Source: Acidimicrobiia bacterium
Lineage (GTDB): Bacteria > Actinomycetota > Acidimicrobiia > Acidimicrobiales > CATQHL01
NCBI GenBank assembly: GCA_021296435.1
Contig: JAGWAK010000015.1
Coordinates: forward strand, 1 to 18,988
Direction: 5' to 3'
Length of the DNA: 18,988 nt
The position numbers and the translations under genes were made by a program. Positions 7,070 to 15,080 of this stretch are shown here, one piece after another (within the stretch, counting starts at the first letter, position 1; each line of letters begins with the position of its first letter). The notes under the pieces are model-generated. The model made no database searches, was not told the DNA's origin, and worked only from the letters and a program-made list of their open reading frames with translations.

Positions 7070-10000
7070 CTAGACTCCTCCCGCGGTCACCGGAACTCTC
7101 ACTTCCTTCGCCTCCGTGCGCCCCGGCGCCGCCAGGATTCCCAGGGCTTCCACCAGCATCGGCAGGAGGGGCTCGGTTCCCGCCCGTCGCAGGACCAACG
7201 ATAACGGTTCCAGCCGCCGTACTTCAACGTGCAGCTGGCGGTCCGCGAGCGCGTTCGTAAGCAGCCTGAGCTGAGGCGAGGCCGTGGCTTCGAACGAGAT
7301 GCGGGCGTCGTCGTCGGAGGCCCGGATCCAGTCCGCGCCGATCATCGCCCCGAGAATCCGGAGTTCCGCCGCCGCGAGCAGCCGCGCCGCGGGGGGCGGA
7401 AGGCGACCGAAGCGATCCTCAAGCTCCCCACGAAACGCCTTCACCTCCTCCCATTTCGTGAGACGCGATAGACGGCGATAGAGATGCATCTTCACCGGAG
7501 ACCCGGCGACGTAGGCATCGGGGAGGAACGATTCTCCGTCCACGGAGACCCGGGCGCGTGGCGCGGGGTCCGGGGACTCCCCCCTCAATCGCCGGAGGGT
7601 GCTCTCGACGAGCCGCTGCCAGGTCTCGATCCCGACCGCGGTGGCGAAGCCGCTCTGCTCCCCGCCCAGGAGGTTCCCCGCCCCCCGCAGCTCGAGGTCC
7701 TTGAGCGCGACCTGGTATCCCGAGCCCAGTTCCGTGTGGTGCTCGAGCACGCGCAACCGCTCCGCCGCATCCGGGGCGACATCGGAGGGGACGACGAGAT
7801 AGCAGTAGGCCCGGCGGTGAGAGCGACCGACCCGCCCGCGCAGCTGGTAGAGCTGGGCGAGGCCGAAGTTGTGGGCGCGGTGGACGATCATCGTGTTTGC
7901 GGACGGGACGTCGAGTCCGTTCTCGATGATGGACGTGCAGATGAGCAGATCGATCTCGCCGTCGACGAACAGGTGCATGACGTCCTCGAGTTCGCGCTCC
8001 GGCATCTGGCCGTGCGCGATCGCGGCCCGCGCCTCGGGCATCAGTCTTTCGACCCGGCTCGCGACGGCGTGGATCGTCTCGACGCGGTCGTGGACGAAGA
8101 ACACCTGGCCGCCGCGGTCGAACTCGCGCCGCAGAGCCTCCTCCAGGATCCCGTCATCCCAGGGCAGCACGTGCGTGATGATCGGCATGCGGTTGCGCGG
8201 CGGCGTGCGGATCGTGGAGAGGTCGCGCAGCCCGCCGACCGCCAGGTGGAGGGTCCGGGGGATGGGCGTCGCCGTGAGGGTGAGGACATCCACCGTCTCG
8301 CGGTACTCTTTCAGCCGCTCCTTCTGGCGAACGCCGAAACGCTGCTCCTCGTCGACGATGAGGAGGCCCAGGTCGCGGAATTCGACGTCGCGCGAGAGGA
8401 GCCGGTGCGTGCCGATGACGATGTCGATGGTCCCGGCTGCGAGCCCCGCGACGACCTCGCGCTGCTCGCGGGGGGTGCGGAAGCGCGACAGCCCTTCCAC
8501 GTGCACGGGGAAGCCCGCGAGGCGCTCGCGGAAGGTGGTGAGGTGCTGGTCCGCGAGAATCGTGGTGGGGGCGAGCACGGCGACCTGCGCGCCGTCCTGT
8601 ACCGCCTTGAACGCCGCGCGAATCGCGACCTCCGTCTTCCCGAAGCCGACGTCCCCGCACACGAGGCGATCCATCGGGACCGGCGCCTCGAGATCCCGGC
8701 GGACGGCGGCCCAGGCGCTGAGCTGATCCGGCGTCTCATCGTAGAGGAAGGCGGATTCCATCTCGCGCTGCCAGGCGGTCTCGGCCGGGAAAGCGCGGCC
8801 GGGCGACATCTTGCGCCGCGCGTAGAGTTGGAGGAGTTCGACCGCGGTGGCCTCGATCGCCGCGACGGTCCGGTTCCGGAGTTGCTTCCACTTCCGCCGG
8901 CCGAGCTTGTGGACGGTGGGCGGCCGGGCGTCGGAGCCGCCGGCGCTCCACCGCTCGATGAGGTCCAGCCGATAGTGGGGAAGTCTGAGGATTTCGCCGT
9001 CGGCGTACCGGATCTCCATCGTCTCGATCGTCTCGCCGCGCACCTCGACCCGCTCCAGGCCCATGTAGCGGCCGATCCCGTGCTCCATGTGAACCACGTA
9101 GTCGCCGGGTTCGATGGCCGCGATGGATTCGATGGTGGCGGCGCCGCGCAGCCGCACGCGGTGGCGGCGATACCGGCGCCGGAAGACCTCGTGATCCGTG
9201 AGGACGAGCAGGGTGCCGGGAACCCCGACCCTGAACCCGCCGCTGAGCGATCCGATGGCGAGGGCGACATCGCGGGCGAGCGCGGCGCCCCCGCGTTCGG
9301 TGAGGATCTCCTCCAGCCGTTCGACCTGCCCGTCGTTGTCGCAGAAGACGAGGAGTCGTTCGCCGCGGGCCCGCGCCGTTCCGATCTCCGCCACGAGCCG
9401 TTTCATGTCACGGTCTATGGAGGGTGGAGGCTCGATCGGCAGCCGAATCGCGCTCGGCGAAGTCTGCCCCGAACTCTGCTCCGAACTCTGCTCCGGGGCC
9501 GCGATCTCGAGGAGGCGGAACGCCGCGAGCCGCCGTTCCGCCTCGGCCGGCGGGAGGACGAGAGACTCGACCGGCTCCGCGGCGGCCCCGACGCGCTTCC
9601 TCGCGTCCCGGACCTCATCCCACAGGCGTTCGCGGGCCCGGACGCCCCCCTCCGGCTCGAGGATCAGAGCGAGCGCCGTCGGAGGCAGCGTCTCGAGCAG
9701 GGCGCGCCGCTCGACATCGCCCGCCGCTTCGGAGCCCCGAAGCGCGATCGGCAGGACATCCACGCTCGGCAGGGTTTCGGTCGAACGCTGCGTGAGCGCG
9801 TCGAAGCGGCGCACCGACTCCACGTCGTCGCCCCAGAGTTCGATCCGCAGCGGCGCCGGATGTCCGAACGGGAACAGATCCACGATCCCGCCGCGGATCG
9901 CGTAGTCCCCGACTTCACGCACCGTGTGGGTGCGGTCGAATCCCATCTGCCCCAGGCGTCCGTCGAGTTCGGCCAGGGGGTGCGTGGTCCCGCGCCGGAT

Positions 10001-10393
10001 CGTGAGAGCGAGGCTCGTGCCCGGGCCGACCGGGATCGGCGCGCGCTCGGCGAGCGCGCGGGCCGTCGTCGCGAGGATGCGGCATCGACCGCCGAGCAGC
10101 GCCCCGATGGCGTCGACGCGCTGGGCCTCGATCTCGATGTGAGGGTCCGCATCCTCGTACGGGAGGGCCTCGCGCTGCGGATAGCAGCGGGCGCCGGTAG
10201 CGCCGAGCGTGCGGAGATCCTCGTGGAGCGCCTCGGCCCGCTCGGGCGTGTCGGCGACGAGGACGATGGGCGCGCCGACCGCCAGGTCGTCGAGCGCGAG
10301 CGCAAGGGCGGCGGATCCCGACCCCGGGAGCGGGTGGACGGACGCACGGGCATCACGCCGCGAGAGCGCCTCCGGGATTCCGGCGGCTCGCAC
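7070..10393 (-). CDS. mfd: Transcription-repair coupling factor Mfd
   Basis: Mfd is an ATP-driven DNA translocase that removes RNA polymerase stalled at lesions and recruits UvrA. The product is about 1107 residues, normal for Mfd. I see an N-terminal UvrB-like part (REALPYEDADPHIE, RGGIVDLFPFG), an RNA-polymerase interaction domain (about 425-500, YVVHMEHGIGRYMGLERV), and the helicase core with Walker A GDVGFGKTEVA (about 580), DEEQ (about 680), TATPIPRTL and QLRGRVGRSHR. A C-terminal TRCF domain follows. A short EQSS repeat lies in the N-terminal linker. The start is uncertain. GTG at 10391-10393 has no ribosome site. The frame stays open 57 nt further up (to a stop at 10451-10453) with no ATG, GTG or TTG but a CTG at 10418-10420 overlapping the TGA of the vWA gene. 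The stop is 1 nt before the surA-like start. Confidence 0.97.
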   Translation of the reverse strand: MRAAGIPEALSRRDARASVHPLPGSGSAALALALDDLAVGAPIVLVADTPERAEALHEDLRTLGATGARCYPQREALPYEDADPHIEIEAQRVDAIGALLGGRCRILATTARALAERAPIPVGPGTSLALTIRRGTTHPLAELDGRLGQMGFDRTHTVREVGDYAIRGGIVDLFPFGHPAPLRIELWGDDVESVRRFDALTQRSTETLPSVDVLPIALRGSEAAGDVERRALLETLPPTALALILEPEGGVRARERLWDEVRDARKRVGAAAEPVESLVLPPAEAERRLAAFRLLEIAAPEQSSEQSSGQTSPSAIRLPIEPPPSIDRDMKRLVAEIGTARARGERLLVFCDNDGQVERLEEILTERGGAALARDVALAIGSLSGGFRVGVPGTLLVLTDHEVFRRRYRRHRVRLRGAATIESIAAIEPGDYVVHMEHGIGRYMGLERVEVRGETIETMEIRYADGEILRLPHYRLDLIERWSAGGSDARPPTVHKLGRRKWKQLRNRTVAAIEATAVELLQLYARRKMSPGRAFPAETAWQREMESAFLYDETPDQLSAWAAVRRDLEAPVPMDRLVCGDVGFGKTEVAIRAAFKAVQDGAQVAVLAPTTILADQHLTTFRERLAGFPVHVEGLSRFRTPREQREVVAGLAAGTIDIVIGTHRLLSRDVEFRDLGLLIVDEEQRFGVRQKERLKEYRETVDVLTLTATPIPRTLHLAVGGLRDLSTIRTPPRNRMPIITHVLPWDDGILEEALRREFDRGGQVFFVHDRVETIHAVASRVERLMPEARAAIAHGQMPERELEDVMHLFVDGEIDLLICTSIIENGLDVPSANTMIVHRAHNFGLAQLYQLRGRVGRSHRRAYCYLVVPSDVAPDAAERLRVLEHHTELGSGYQVALKDLELRGAGNLLGGEQSGFATAVGIETWQRLVESTLRRLRGESPDPAPRARVSVDGESFLPDAYVAGSPVKMHLYRRLSRLTKWEEVKAFRGELEDRFGRLPPPAARLLAAAELRILGAMIGADWIRASDDDARISFEATASPQLRLLTNALADRQLHVEVRRLEPLSLVLRRAGTEPLLPMLVEALGILAAPGRTEAKEVRVPVTAGGV
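9458..9493. repeat. 12-bp tandem repeat (three units) inside mfd
   Basis: Units at 9458-9469, 9470-9481 and 9482-9493. The last two are identical (cgaactctgctc on the plus strand) and the first differs at two positions. On the mfd strand they encode EQSS, EQSS, GQTS in a linker between N-terminal domains. The four-codon period keeps the frame. Confidence 0.85.
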
Positions 10394-10416
10394 GGTCTGG
10401 AGGAACGACGTTCGGA

Positions 10417-12405
10417 TCAGTTCGACGCGCCCGATGTGACCTCGCTCCCTTCACCGTCCGCGCGCGGGCGGCGCGACCGGCCCGGCGTCGCCAGGTACAA
10501 CTCGATTCCGATCAGCGCGAGCGCGAGCGCGATCAGCCAGGGGGCCATGTCCCGGCCCCGCCGCGCACGGAAGATACCATCCTGCCAGGCGCCCGCGTCG
10601 GGGCCCGCCGTGAATACCGGCCGGCCGGCGAACAGTTCCTCCAGTTCGCGCCGCGCCATCGGCGTGGGATCGGTCTCCTCCGCCGGCACGTTCGCCGCGA
10701 AGTGCGTTTCCGCGGCCGCCCCGTCGCTGCCCGTGCCCCGGACCGCATACACCCCCGCCCTGAGCGGCGTGAACCGCGCTCCGCCCTCCACGCCCCGGAT
10801 CGTCCCGTCGGGGGATTCGACCTCGCTCGCCCACTCCGGGAGGGTCAGCGGCCGCCCCGCCCCGAAATCGGCGAAGGGCCAGGTGGCGAGGTGGGACCAG
10901 TGCACGAGGAGCGCTTCGAGGAAGGGGACCATGGCCGGATGCGCGGGGAGGTCGCTGGCGCCGGCGGTGAGCGGCGAAGCGAGGATCAGCGCCAGCCGAT
11001 CGTCCGACTCCGTGCGGATGAGCCACGGTTCTCCGTCCTCCGTGCGGAGCAGGGCCGTGTCCGCGGCCGACCCGCCGCCGGTCGCGCGCAGGAGGTAGCG
11101 CTGCCGGACCCGAACCCCCGAGAGCGAGAACGCGGCCTCCGGCTCCGTGAGTCCGAGGTCGCCCGATGCCGCATCGACGCGTGCCTGCCAGCCGATCCCC
11201 GCGGAAGCGAGCCCCTGATTGAAAGCCGCGAGATCCACCGGGTCCGTGGGCGGAACGAAGATGACGGTCCCCGCTCCCTCCCACGGCGCGCCGACGCTCA
11301 CATCCCCGTCCACGACCGCTACAGCCCCGTTTCCTCCCGCTCCCAGCCGCCCTCCGTCGCGGAGCGTTTCGATGCCGAGCCCGACGAAGCTGGTTGGGTT
11401 GCCGTGGAAGCGGACCGCGGGGGGAGGCACGACCCGGATCGCGAAGTAGCGCAGGTCGTCGGCCCGCGCGCCGCCGGGGTCCACCTCAAGCCGTCCCTCG
11501 TGCAGCCCCGGTGCGAGTTCGGGGAGGCCGAGGATGGCGCTGGCTCCCCACGGAGCCCGGGCCGCGCCGGCGAGTCGCCCGTCGAGTTCCAGACGGATGT
11601 CGGCTTCGGCCGCGCCCGGGTCTGACAGGTCCGGCGAGGCGCCCGGCCCGGTGCGCGCGCTCCGCACGATGACGCCGTGCCCCGTCCCCGACGGCGCGGT
11701 CGTGCCCCCGGTGAGTTCGACATCGACGAGCGCGCCGTTCGGCTCGGTCGGCGGCGGCGGCGCGTAGGCCACGAGAGGGGCGGCGTCGCCCGACGCCGTC
11801 GGGGCGGTCCGCAGAGCCGACGCCTGGAGGTCCGACAGCAACTGGACTTCGCGCCGCCGCTCGCCGTCGGCGGGGAGCGCCGCGGCCGCGCGGGCCACAG
11901 CGGCGGCGAGGTCGGCCGCACCGTCCGTCGGCCGGAGTTGCCCGAGAGCCGGCGCGGCGCGCCCCGCGGAGACGCCGGCCGCGAGCGGTTCTCCCACAGT
12001 GGGGAAGAGCCACACGCGATCTTCGGGACGGGCCGCGGCGAGCGCCGACCGGGCGAGCTCCACGAGCGACTCGAACAGGAGGCGGTCTTCGTCCAGCCGC
12101 CCGACGCTCGCCGAGTTGTCCACGATGAGCGCGAGGTCCGTCGGCTCGTGGTCGTGGGCGCCGCCCCGTCCGATGAGCGGACCCGCCGCGGCGAGCGCGA
12201 GTGCGATCAGGAGACCGATCCGCACGGCGAGCAGCAGCAGGTCCGAGGCCGCGAGCGACCTCGAGCGCGCGTCTTCCGCGCGGCTCAGGTAGCGGAGCGC
12301 GGGAAAGGACACGCGCCGGTCCGTCTGGCGCCGCCGCAGGTGGAGGATGAGCGGCACGATGGCGCTCAGCCCGAGCGCGACCGCCCACAGGTAGAGGAAG
12401 CTCAA
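10417..12405 (-). CDS. BatA-like membrane protein with von Willebrand factor A domain
   Basis: Inner-membrane protein of the aerotolerance-regulator (BatA, TIGR02226-type) group; molecular role not established. From TTG 12403-12405 it has 662 residues. The N-terminus LSFLYLWAVALGLSAIVPLILHLRRR, followed by RRVSFPALRYL, is the typical BatA opening: a membrane helix, then a basic stop. A second helix (about 55-76) precedes a vWA domain with the metal-binding DNSAS (D96, S98, S100) and LLSDLQ. A large extracytoplasmic-type region follows, rich in Gly/Ala/Pro, and a last helix lies near the C-terminus (APWLIALALALIGIELYL). The start is uncertain: the TTG has GGGAG about 10 nt upstream, and a GTG at 12448-12450 would overlap the DUF58 gene by 14 nt. 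It is 31 nt behind DUF58, the usual partner. Confidence 0.85.
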   Translation of the reverse strand: MSFLYLWAVALGLSAIVPLILHLRRRQTDRRVSFPALRYLSRAEDARSRSLAASDLLLLAVRIGLLIALALAAAGPLIGRGGAHDHEPTDLALIVDNSASVGRLDEDRLLFESLVELARSALAAARPEDRVWLFPTVGEPLAAGVSAGRAAPALGQLRPTDGAADLAAAVARAAAALPADGERRREVQLLSDLQASALRTAPTASGDAAPLVAYAPPPPTEPNGALVDVELTGGTTAPSGTGHGVIVRSARTGPGASPDLSDPGAAEADIRLELDGRLAGAARAPWGASAILGLPELAPGLHEGRLEVDPGGARADDLRYFAIRVVPPPAVRFHGNPTSFVGLGIETLRDGGRLGAGGNGAVAVVDGDVSVGAPWEGAGTVIFVPPTDPVDLAAFNQGLASAGIGWQARVDAASGDLGLTEPEAAFSLSGVRVRQRYLLRATGGGSAADTALLRTEDGEPWLIRTESDDRLALILASPLTAGASDLPAHPAMVPFLEALLVHWSHLATWPFADFGAGRPLTLPEWASEVESPDGTIRGVEGGARFTPLRAGVYAVRGTGSDGAAAETHFAANVPAEETDPTPMARRELEELFAGRPVFTAGPDAGAWQDGIFRARRGRDMAPWLIALALALIGIELYLATPGRSRRPRADGEGSEVTSGASN

Positions 12406-12436
12406 GCCACTTCGGCTCCCGTCATCTCGGCTCTCG

Positions 12437-13378
12437 TCATCCGCCGGCACGGCGGCGCATGAACTGCCGCAGCGCGAGTCCGAGGGGGGTGTCCGTCGTG
12501 AGGAGCGCATAGTCGGCTCCCCAGCGGAGCGCTTCCTTGCGCCAGCCGTCGATCGCCGCCTCGACCGCCTCCCGGTACTGCCTGCGGAGCGCCGCGGAGT
12601 TGGCGCCCAGTTCCTCGCCCGTCTCGGGGTCGAAGAAGATCGCCTCCCCCTCCGCGGGAAGTTCCCGCTCGCCGGGGTCCATGATGTGGAACAGGATCAC
12701 TTCATGGCCGCGATGCCGGAGATAGCGCAGGGACATCCGCGTCGTCTCCGGATCCACCAGCAGGTCCGAGATGAGCACGACGAGACCCCGCCGCTGGAGC
12801 CGGCCGGCGATCTCCTTGAGCGCGGAACCCGCATCGGTCCGGCCATCGGCGGAGAGGCGCGTGAGTTCGCCCAGCAGCCGGCGCCAGTGGCGGCGCGTGG
12901 TGCGCGGCGCGATGTGCGCCCGCAGCGTCTCGTCGAAGGCGATGAGTCCCGTCGCGTCCCCCTGCTGTACGAGGAGCAGCGAGAGCGAGGCCGCGAGCAG
13001 CCGCGCGTAGGCGAGCTTGGTCGGAAAGCGCTCCTCGTCCGACACCCACCCCATCGACCGGCTCACGTCGACGAGAAGGTAGGCCCGCAGGTTCGTCTCT
13101 TCCTCGTACTGCTTGATGAAGAGGCGGTCCGTCCGCGCGTAGGCCTTCCAGTCCAGGTAGCGGAGGTCGTCGCCGTGGTTGTAGGGGCGATCCTCGGCGA
13201 ACTCGGCGGAAAAGCCGCGCTTCGGCGAGTCGTGGAGCCCGATGAGAAACCCTTCGACGATATGGCGCGCCACGAGTTCGAGGTGCGAAAGGCCCACGAT
13301 CTCGCGCGGACTCGCGAGGTCGAGGCGCTGTCGGGAAGCTTCGAGAGCGGGGGTGAGAGTTGCGGTGCCTTCGGTCAT
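12437..13378 (-). CDS. DUF58 domain protein (MoxR-associated, vWA-like)
   Basis: Cytoplasmic DUF58 protein of 313 residues. The family core is clear: RGFSAEFAEDRPYNHGDDLRYLDWK, then ARTDRLFIKQYEEETNLR, then the vWA-like metal-binding segment VDVSRSM (D104, S106, S108) and LVVLISDLL. DUF58 proteins are usually encoded with a MoxR AAA+ ATPase and BatA-type vWA proteins, and are thought to work with them in envelope or metalloenzyme maturation. Here the BatA-like gene follows by 31 nt, but no MoxR gene lies next to it or elsewhere in the window. It is the first gene of the leftward train. The ATG at 13376-13378 has no Shine-Dalgarno; see the entry on the divergent region. Confidence 0.93.
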   Translation of the reverse strand: MTEGTATLTPALEASRQRLDLASPREIVGLSHLELVARHIVEGFLIGLHDSPKRGFSAEFAEDRPYNHGDDLRYLDWKAYARTDRLFIKQYEEETNLRAYLLVDVSRSMGWVSDEERFPTKLAYARLLAASLSLLLVQQGDATGLIAFDETLRAHIAPRTTRRHWRRLLGELTRLSADGRTDAGSALKEIAGRLQRRGLVVLISDLLVDPETTRMSLRYLRHRGHEVILFHIMDPGERELPAEGEAIFFDPETGEELGANSAALRRQYREAVEAAIDGWRKEALRWGADYALLTTDTPLGLALRQFMRRRAGG

Positions 13379-13463
13379 CGGAAAAGACTAGCAGCCCGTG
13401 GCGGAGCCCCGCCACACGTCGCGGACTCGCCTTCGATCGAACGTCTCTCCGGGAAGGAAGCGA
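13379..13463. promoter_or_regulatory. Divergent intergenic region (both trains start here)
   Basis: These 85 bp separate the DUF58 start (leftward) from the M28 peptidase start (rightward), so they should hold promoters for both trains. I see a perfect 7-bp inverted repeat with a 4-nt loop (13398-13404 / 13409-13415, GTGGCGG-AGCC-CCGCCAC), a 10-bp palindrome TTCGATCGAA (13432-13441), and on the leftward strand TAGTCT (13385-13390) six nt before the DUF58 ATG. No convincing -35 element is visible for either direction. GGGAAGGAAG (13451-13460) is the ribosome site of the M28 gene. Assignment as promoter is inferred from gene orientation. Confidence 0.6.
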
Positions 13464-15011
13464 ATGAAAAGGAAGCTGCCGGGAATCAGGCCGACCCTGC
13501 CGGGCGCGAGGCCCGCCGCGATGCGGGTTCCGGTGCGGGTCCCGGTGCGGGTCCCGCTGCGGGTCCCGCTGTGGGTCCCGCTGCTGGCACTCGCGGCCTC
13601 CCCCGCGGGCATCTCCGCGCAGGCCGGGACCGGGGCCGCAGCGGCGACCATCACCGCGGACGACCTGCGTTTTCGCATCGGCGCCCTGGCGCACGATTCG
13701 ATGCGCGGCCGGGCGACGCCGAGCCCGGAACTGGACAAGGCGGCGCGGCACATCGCCCGCCGTTTCGAGGAGTTCGGCCTCCAGCCGGCGGACGGGAACA
13801 GCTATCTGCAGGAGTATCCGCTGACCGCTTCCCGAGCCGGCTCCCCCGGGCGGCAGTCGCTCGAGATCGACGGTCCGGGCGGCGGGACGATCGACGTGTC
13901 CGACTACCTCTCCGTTCCCGGCGGGCGCGGCCAGGCCACAGGTCCGCTCGCGGTCGTGACGCCCGGCGGCGCGGACCCCCCCTCGGGCGCTGTCGCGATC
14001 ATGCGGGTGCCGTCCGATGACATCCGGCGGGGCCTCGAATCCGTCCGCGGCATCCTCGATGGCGGCGCCGTTGCCGTCCTGCTCGCGCTCGATGCGCCGG
14101 ACGACTACTTCGACGGCATCCGGCGCTTCTACGCGCGGGAGCGGCTTTCCGTCGGCATGCCGGAGGAACTCGGCGCCCCGGTGGCGCTCGTCCGGACGCA
14201 CGCGCTCCCCGAGGCGCTGCGTGCGGCCCTCGCTTCCGGCGCGGGCACGAGCGTTTGGGAGGCGACGGTGCGCACGCACTCCGAATTCCGCGAGGAGAGG
14301 GCCTACAACACGATCGGCTGGATCGAGGGTTCGGATCCCGACCTGCGCGGCGAGTTCGTCGTCTTCACCGCCCACATGGATCACGTGGGCGTGGGGCGGC
14401 CCGTCGACGGCGACTCCATCTACAACGGCGCCGATGACGACGCCTCGGGAACCGCGGCGATCATCGAACTCGCCCAGGCGTTCGCGTCGCTGGAAACGCC
14501 GCCTCGCCGTTCCCTCGTGTTCATGACCGTGAGCGGGGAGGAGCGCGGCCTTCTCGGTTCCGCGTGGTATGCGGAGAACCCGCTGTTTCCCCTCGGGGCG
14601 ACGGTCGCCAACCTGAACATCGACATGATCGGACGGAACTGGCGCGACACCGTCGTGGCGATCGGCGCCGACGAATCGACGCTCGGCGCGACGCTTCGGC
14701 AGACGCTGCGGGATCACCCGGAACTCGGGCTCGAGACGATCGACGACCCGTGGCCGGAGGAGAATTTCTACTTCCGCTCGGACCACTACAACTTTGCGAG
14801 GAAGGGCGTACCCATTCTCTTCTTCTTCACGGGCACGCACGAGGACTATCACGGTCCCAACGACGAACCGGACCGGATTCTGTACGACAAGACGGCGCGC
14901 ATCGCGCGTCTCATCTTTCATCTCGGGCAGCGCATCGCCGACGCCGAAGAACGGCCCGAGTGGGATCCGGCCGCATACCGGCGGGTTGTAGAGGGCGGCG
15001 GTGGGTCGTAG
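13464..15011 (+). CDS. Secreted M28-family zinc metallopeptidase with PA-type insert
   Basis: Predicted exported aminopeptidase-type enzyme of 515 residues; substrate unknown. After a signal peptide (basic start MKRK, hydrophobic VPLWVPLLALAASPAG, likely cleavage after ISAQA) comes an N-terminal helix pair (DDLRFRIGALAHDSMRGRATP), which is typical of M28 peptidases. A PA-like insert follows (about 145-275; GAVAVLLALDAPDDYF), then the peptidase domain. All expected zinc and catalytic motifs are present: AHMDHVG (His about 304), NGADDDASGTA, SGEERGLLGS, NIDMIGR and YHGPNDE. The start is ATG 13464 with GGGAAGGAAG just upstream. An in-frame ATG at 13521 would begin directly at the 12-bp repeat and is possible. 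The gene opens the rightward train. Confidence 0.93.
   Translation: MKRKLPGIRPTLPGARPAAMRVPVRVPVRVPLRVPLWVPLLALAASPAGISAQAGTGAAAATITADDLRFRIGALAHDSMRGRATPSPELDKAARHIARRFEEFGLQPADGNSYLQEYPLTASRAGSPGRQSLEIDGPGGGTIDVSDYLSVPGGRGQATGPLAVVTPGGADPPSGAVAIMRVPSDDIRRGLESVRGILDGGAVAVLLALDAPDDYFDGIRRFYARERLSVGMPEELGAPVALVRTHALPEALRAALASGAGTSVWEATVRTHSEFREERAYNTIGWIEGSDPDLRGEFVVFTAHMDHVGVGRPVDGDSIYNGADDDASGTAAIIELAQAFASLETPPRRSLVFMTVSGEERGLLGSAWYAENPLFPLGATVANLNIDMIGRNWRDTVVAIGADESTLGATLRQTLRDHPELGLETIDDPWPEENFYFRSDHYNFARKGVPILFFFTGTHEDYHGPNDEPDRILYDKTARIARLIFHLGQRIADAEERPEWDPAAYRRVVEGGGGS
13524..13583 (+). repeat. Five-unit 12-bp tandem repeat in the M28 signal peptide
   Basis: Five head-to-tail 12-bp units (consensus cgggtcccgctg) at 13524, 13536, 13548, 13560 and 13572. 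Units 3 and 4 are identical and the others differ at one to two positions. They encode RVPV, RVPV, RVPL, RVPL, WVPL, so each unit adds four residues across the basic and hydrophobic parts of the signal peptide. Gain or loss of a unit would keep the frame. Confidence 0.95.
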
Positions 15012-15026
15012 ACGGCCGCGGCCGTC
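15011..15026. repeat. Perfect 16-bp palindrome at the M28 stop codon
   Basis: GACGGCCGCGGCCGTC begins at the last base of the TAG stop. As RNA it could fold a 6-bp stem (GACGGC/GCCGTC) with a CGCG loop, followed only by GGGTTT. It could be a weak terminator or a protein-binding site. The short T-run makes intrinsic termination doubtful. Confidence 0.5.
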
Positions 15027-15056
15027 GGGTTTCGCCAAGCCGCCGGGTTTCCCCAG
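15021..15056. repeat. Imperfect 18-bp tandem repeat between the M28 and ytxH genes
   Basis: Two adjacent 18-bp units (15021-15038 and 15039-15056; 15 of 18 identical; core gccg[t/c]cgggttt) fill most of the 69-nt gap. The first unit starts inside the palindrome at the M28 stop. No coding role is apparent. Confidence 0.75.
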
Positions 15057-15080
15057 GGCGCCAGCAGGAGAGTGAGTGAC

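Noticed and set aside
7484..11098. A 1204-codon open frame on the plus strand, antisense to mfd and part of the vWA gene
   Set aside because: The protein is Arg/Asp/Glu-rich with no recognisable domain. The opposite strand encodes a complete, motif-perfect Mfd. Long antisense frames are expected at this GC content.
13398..13415. The 7-bp inverted repeat as an intrinsic terminator
   Set aside because: It lies between divergent gene starts, with no transcript expected to end there, and has no T-run on either side.
13398..13463. A longer M28 start at ATG 13398
   Set aside because: It has no ribosome site, would put 22 polar residues before the signal peptide, and would consume most of the divergent promoter region. 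ATG 13464 has GGGAAGGAAG just upstream.
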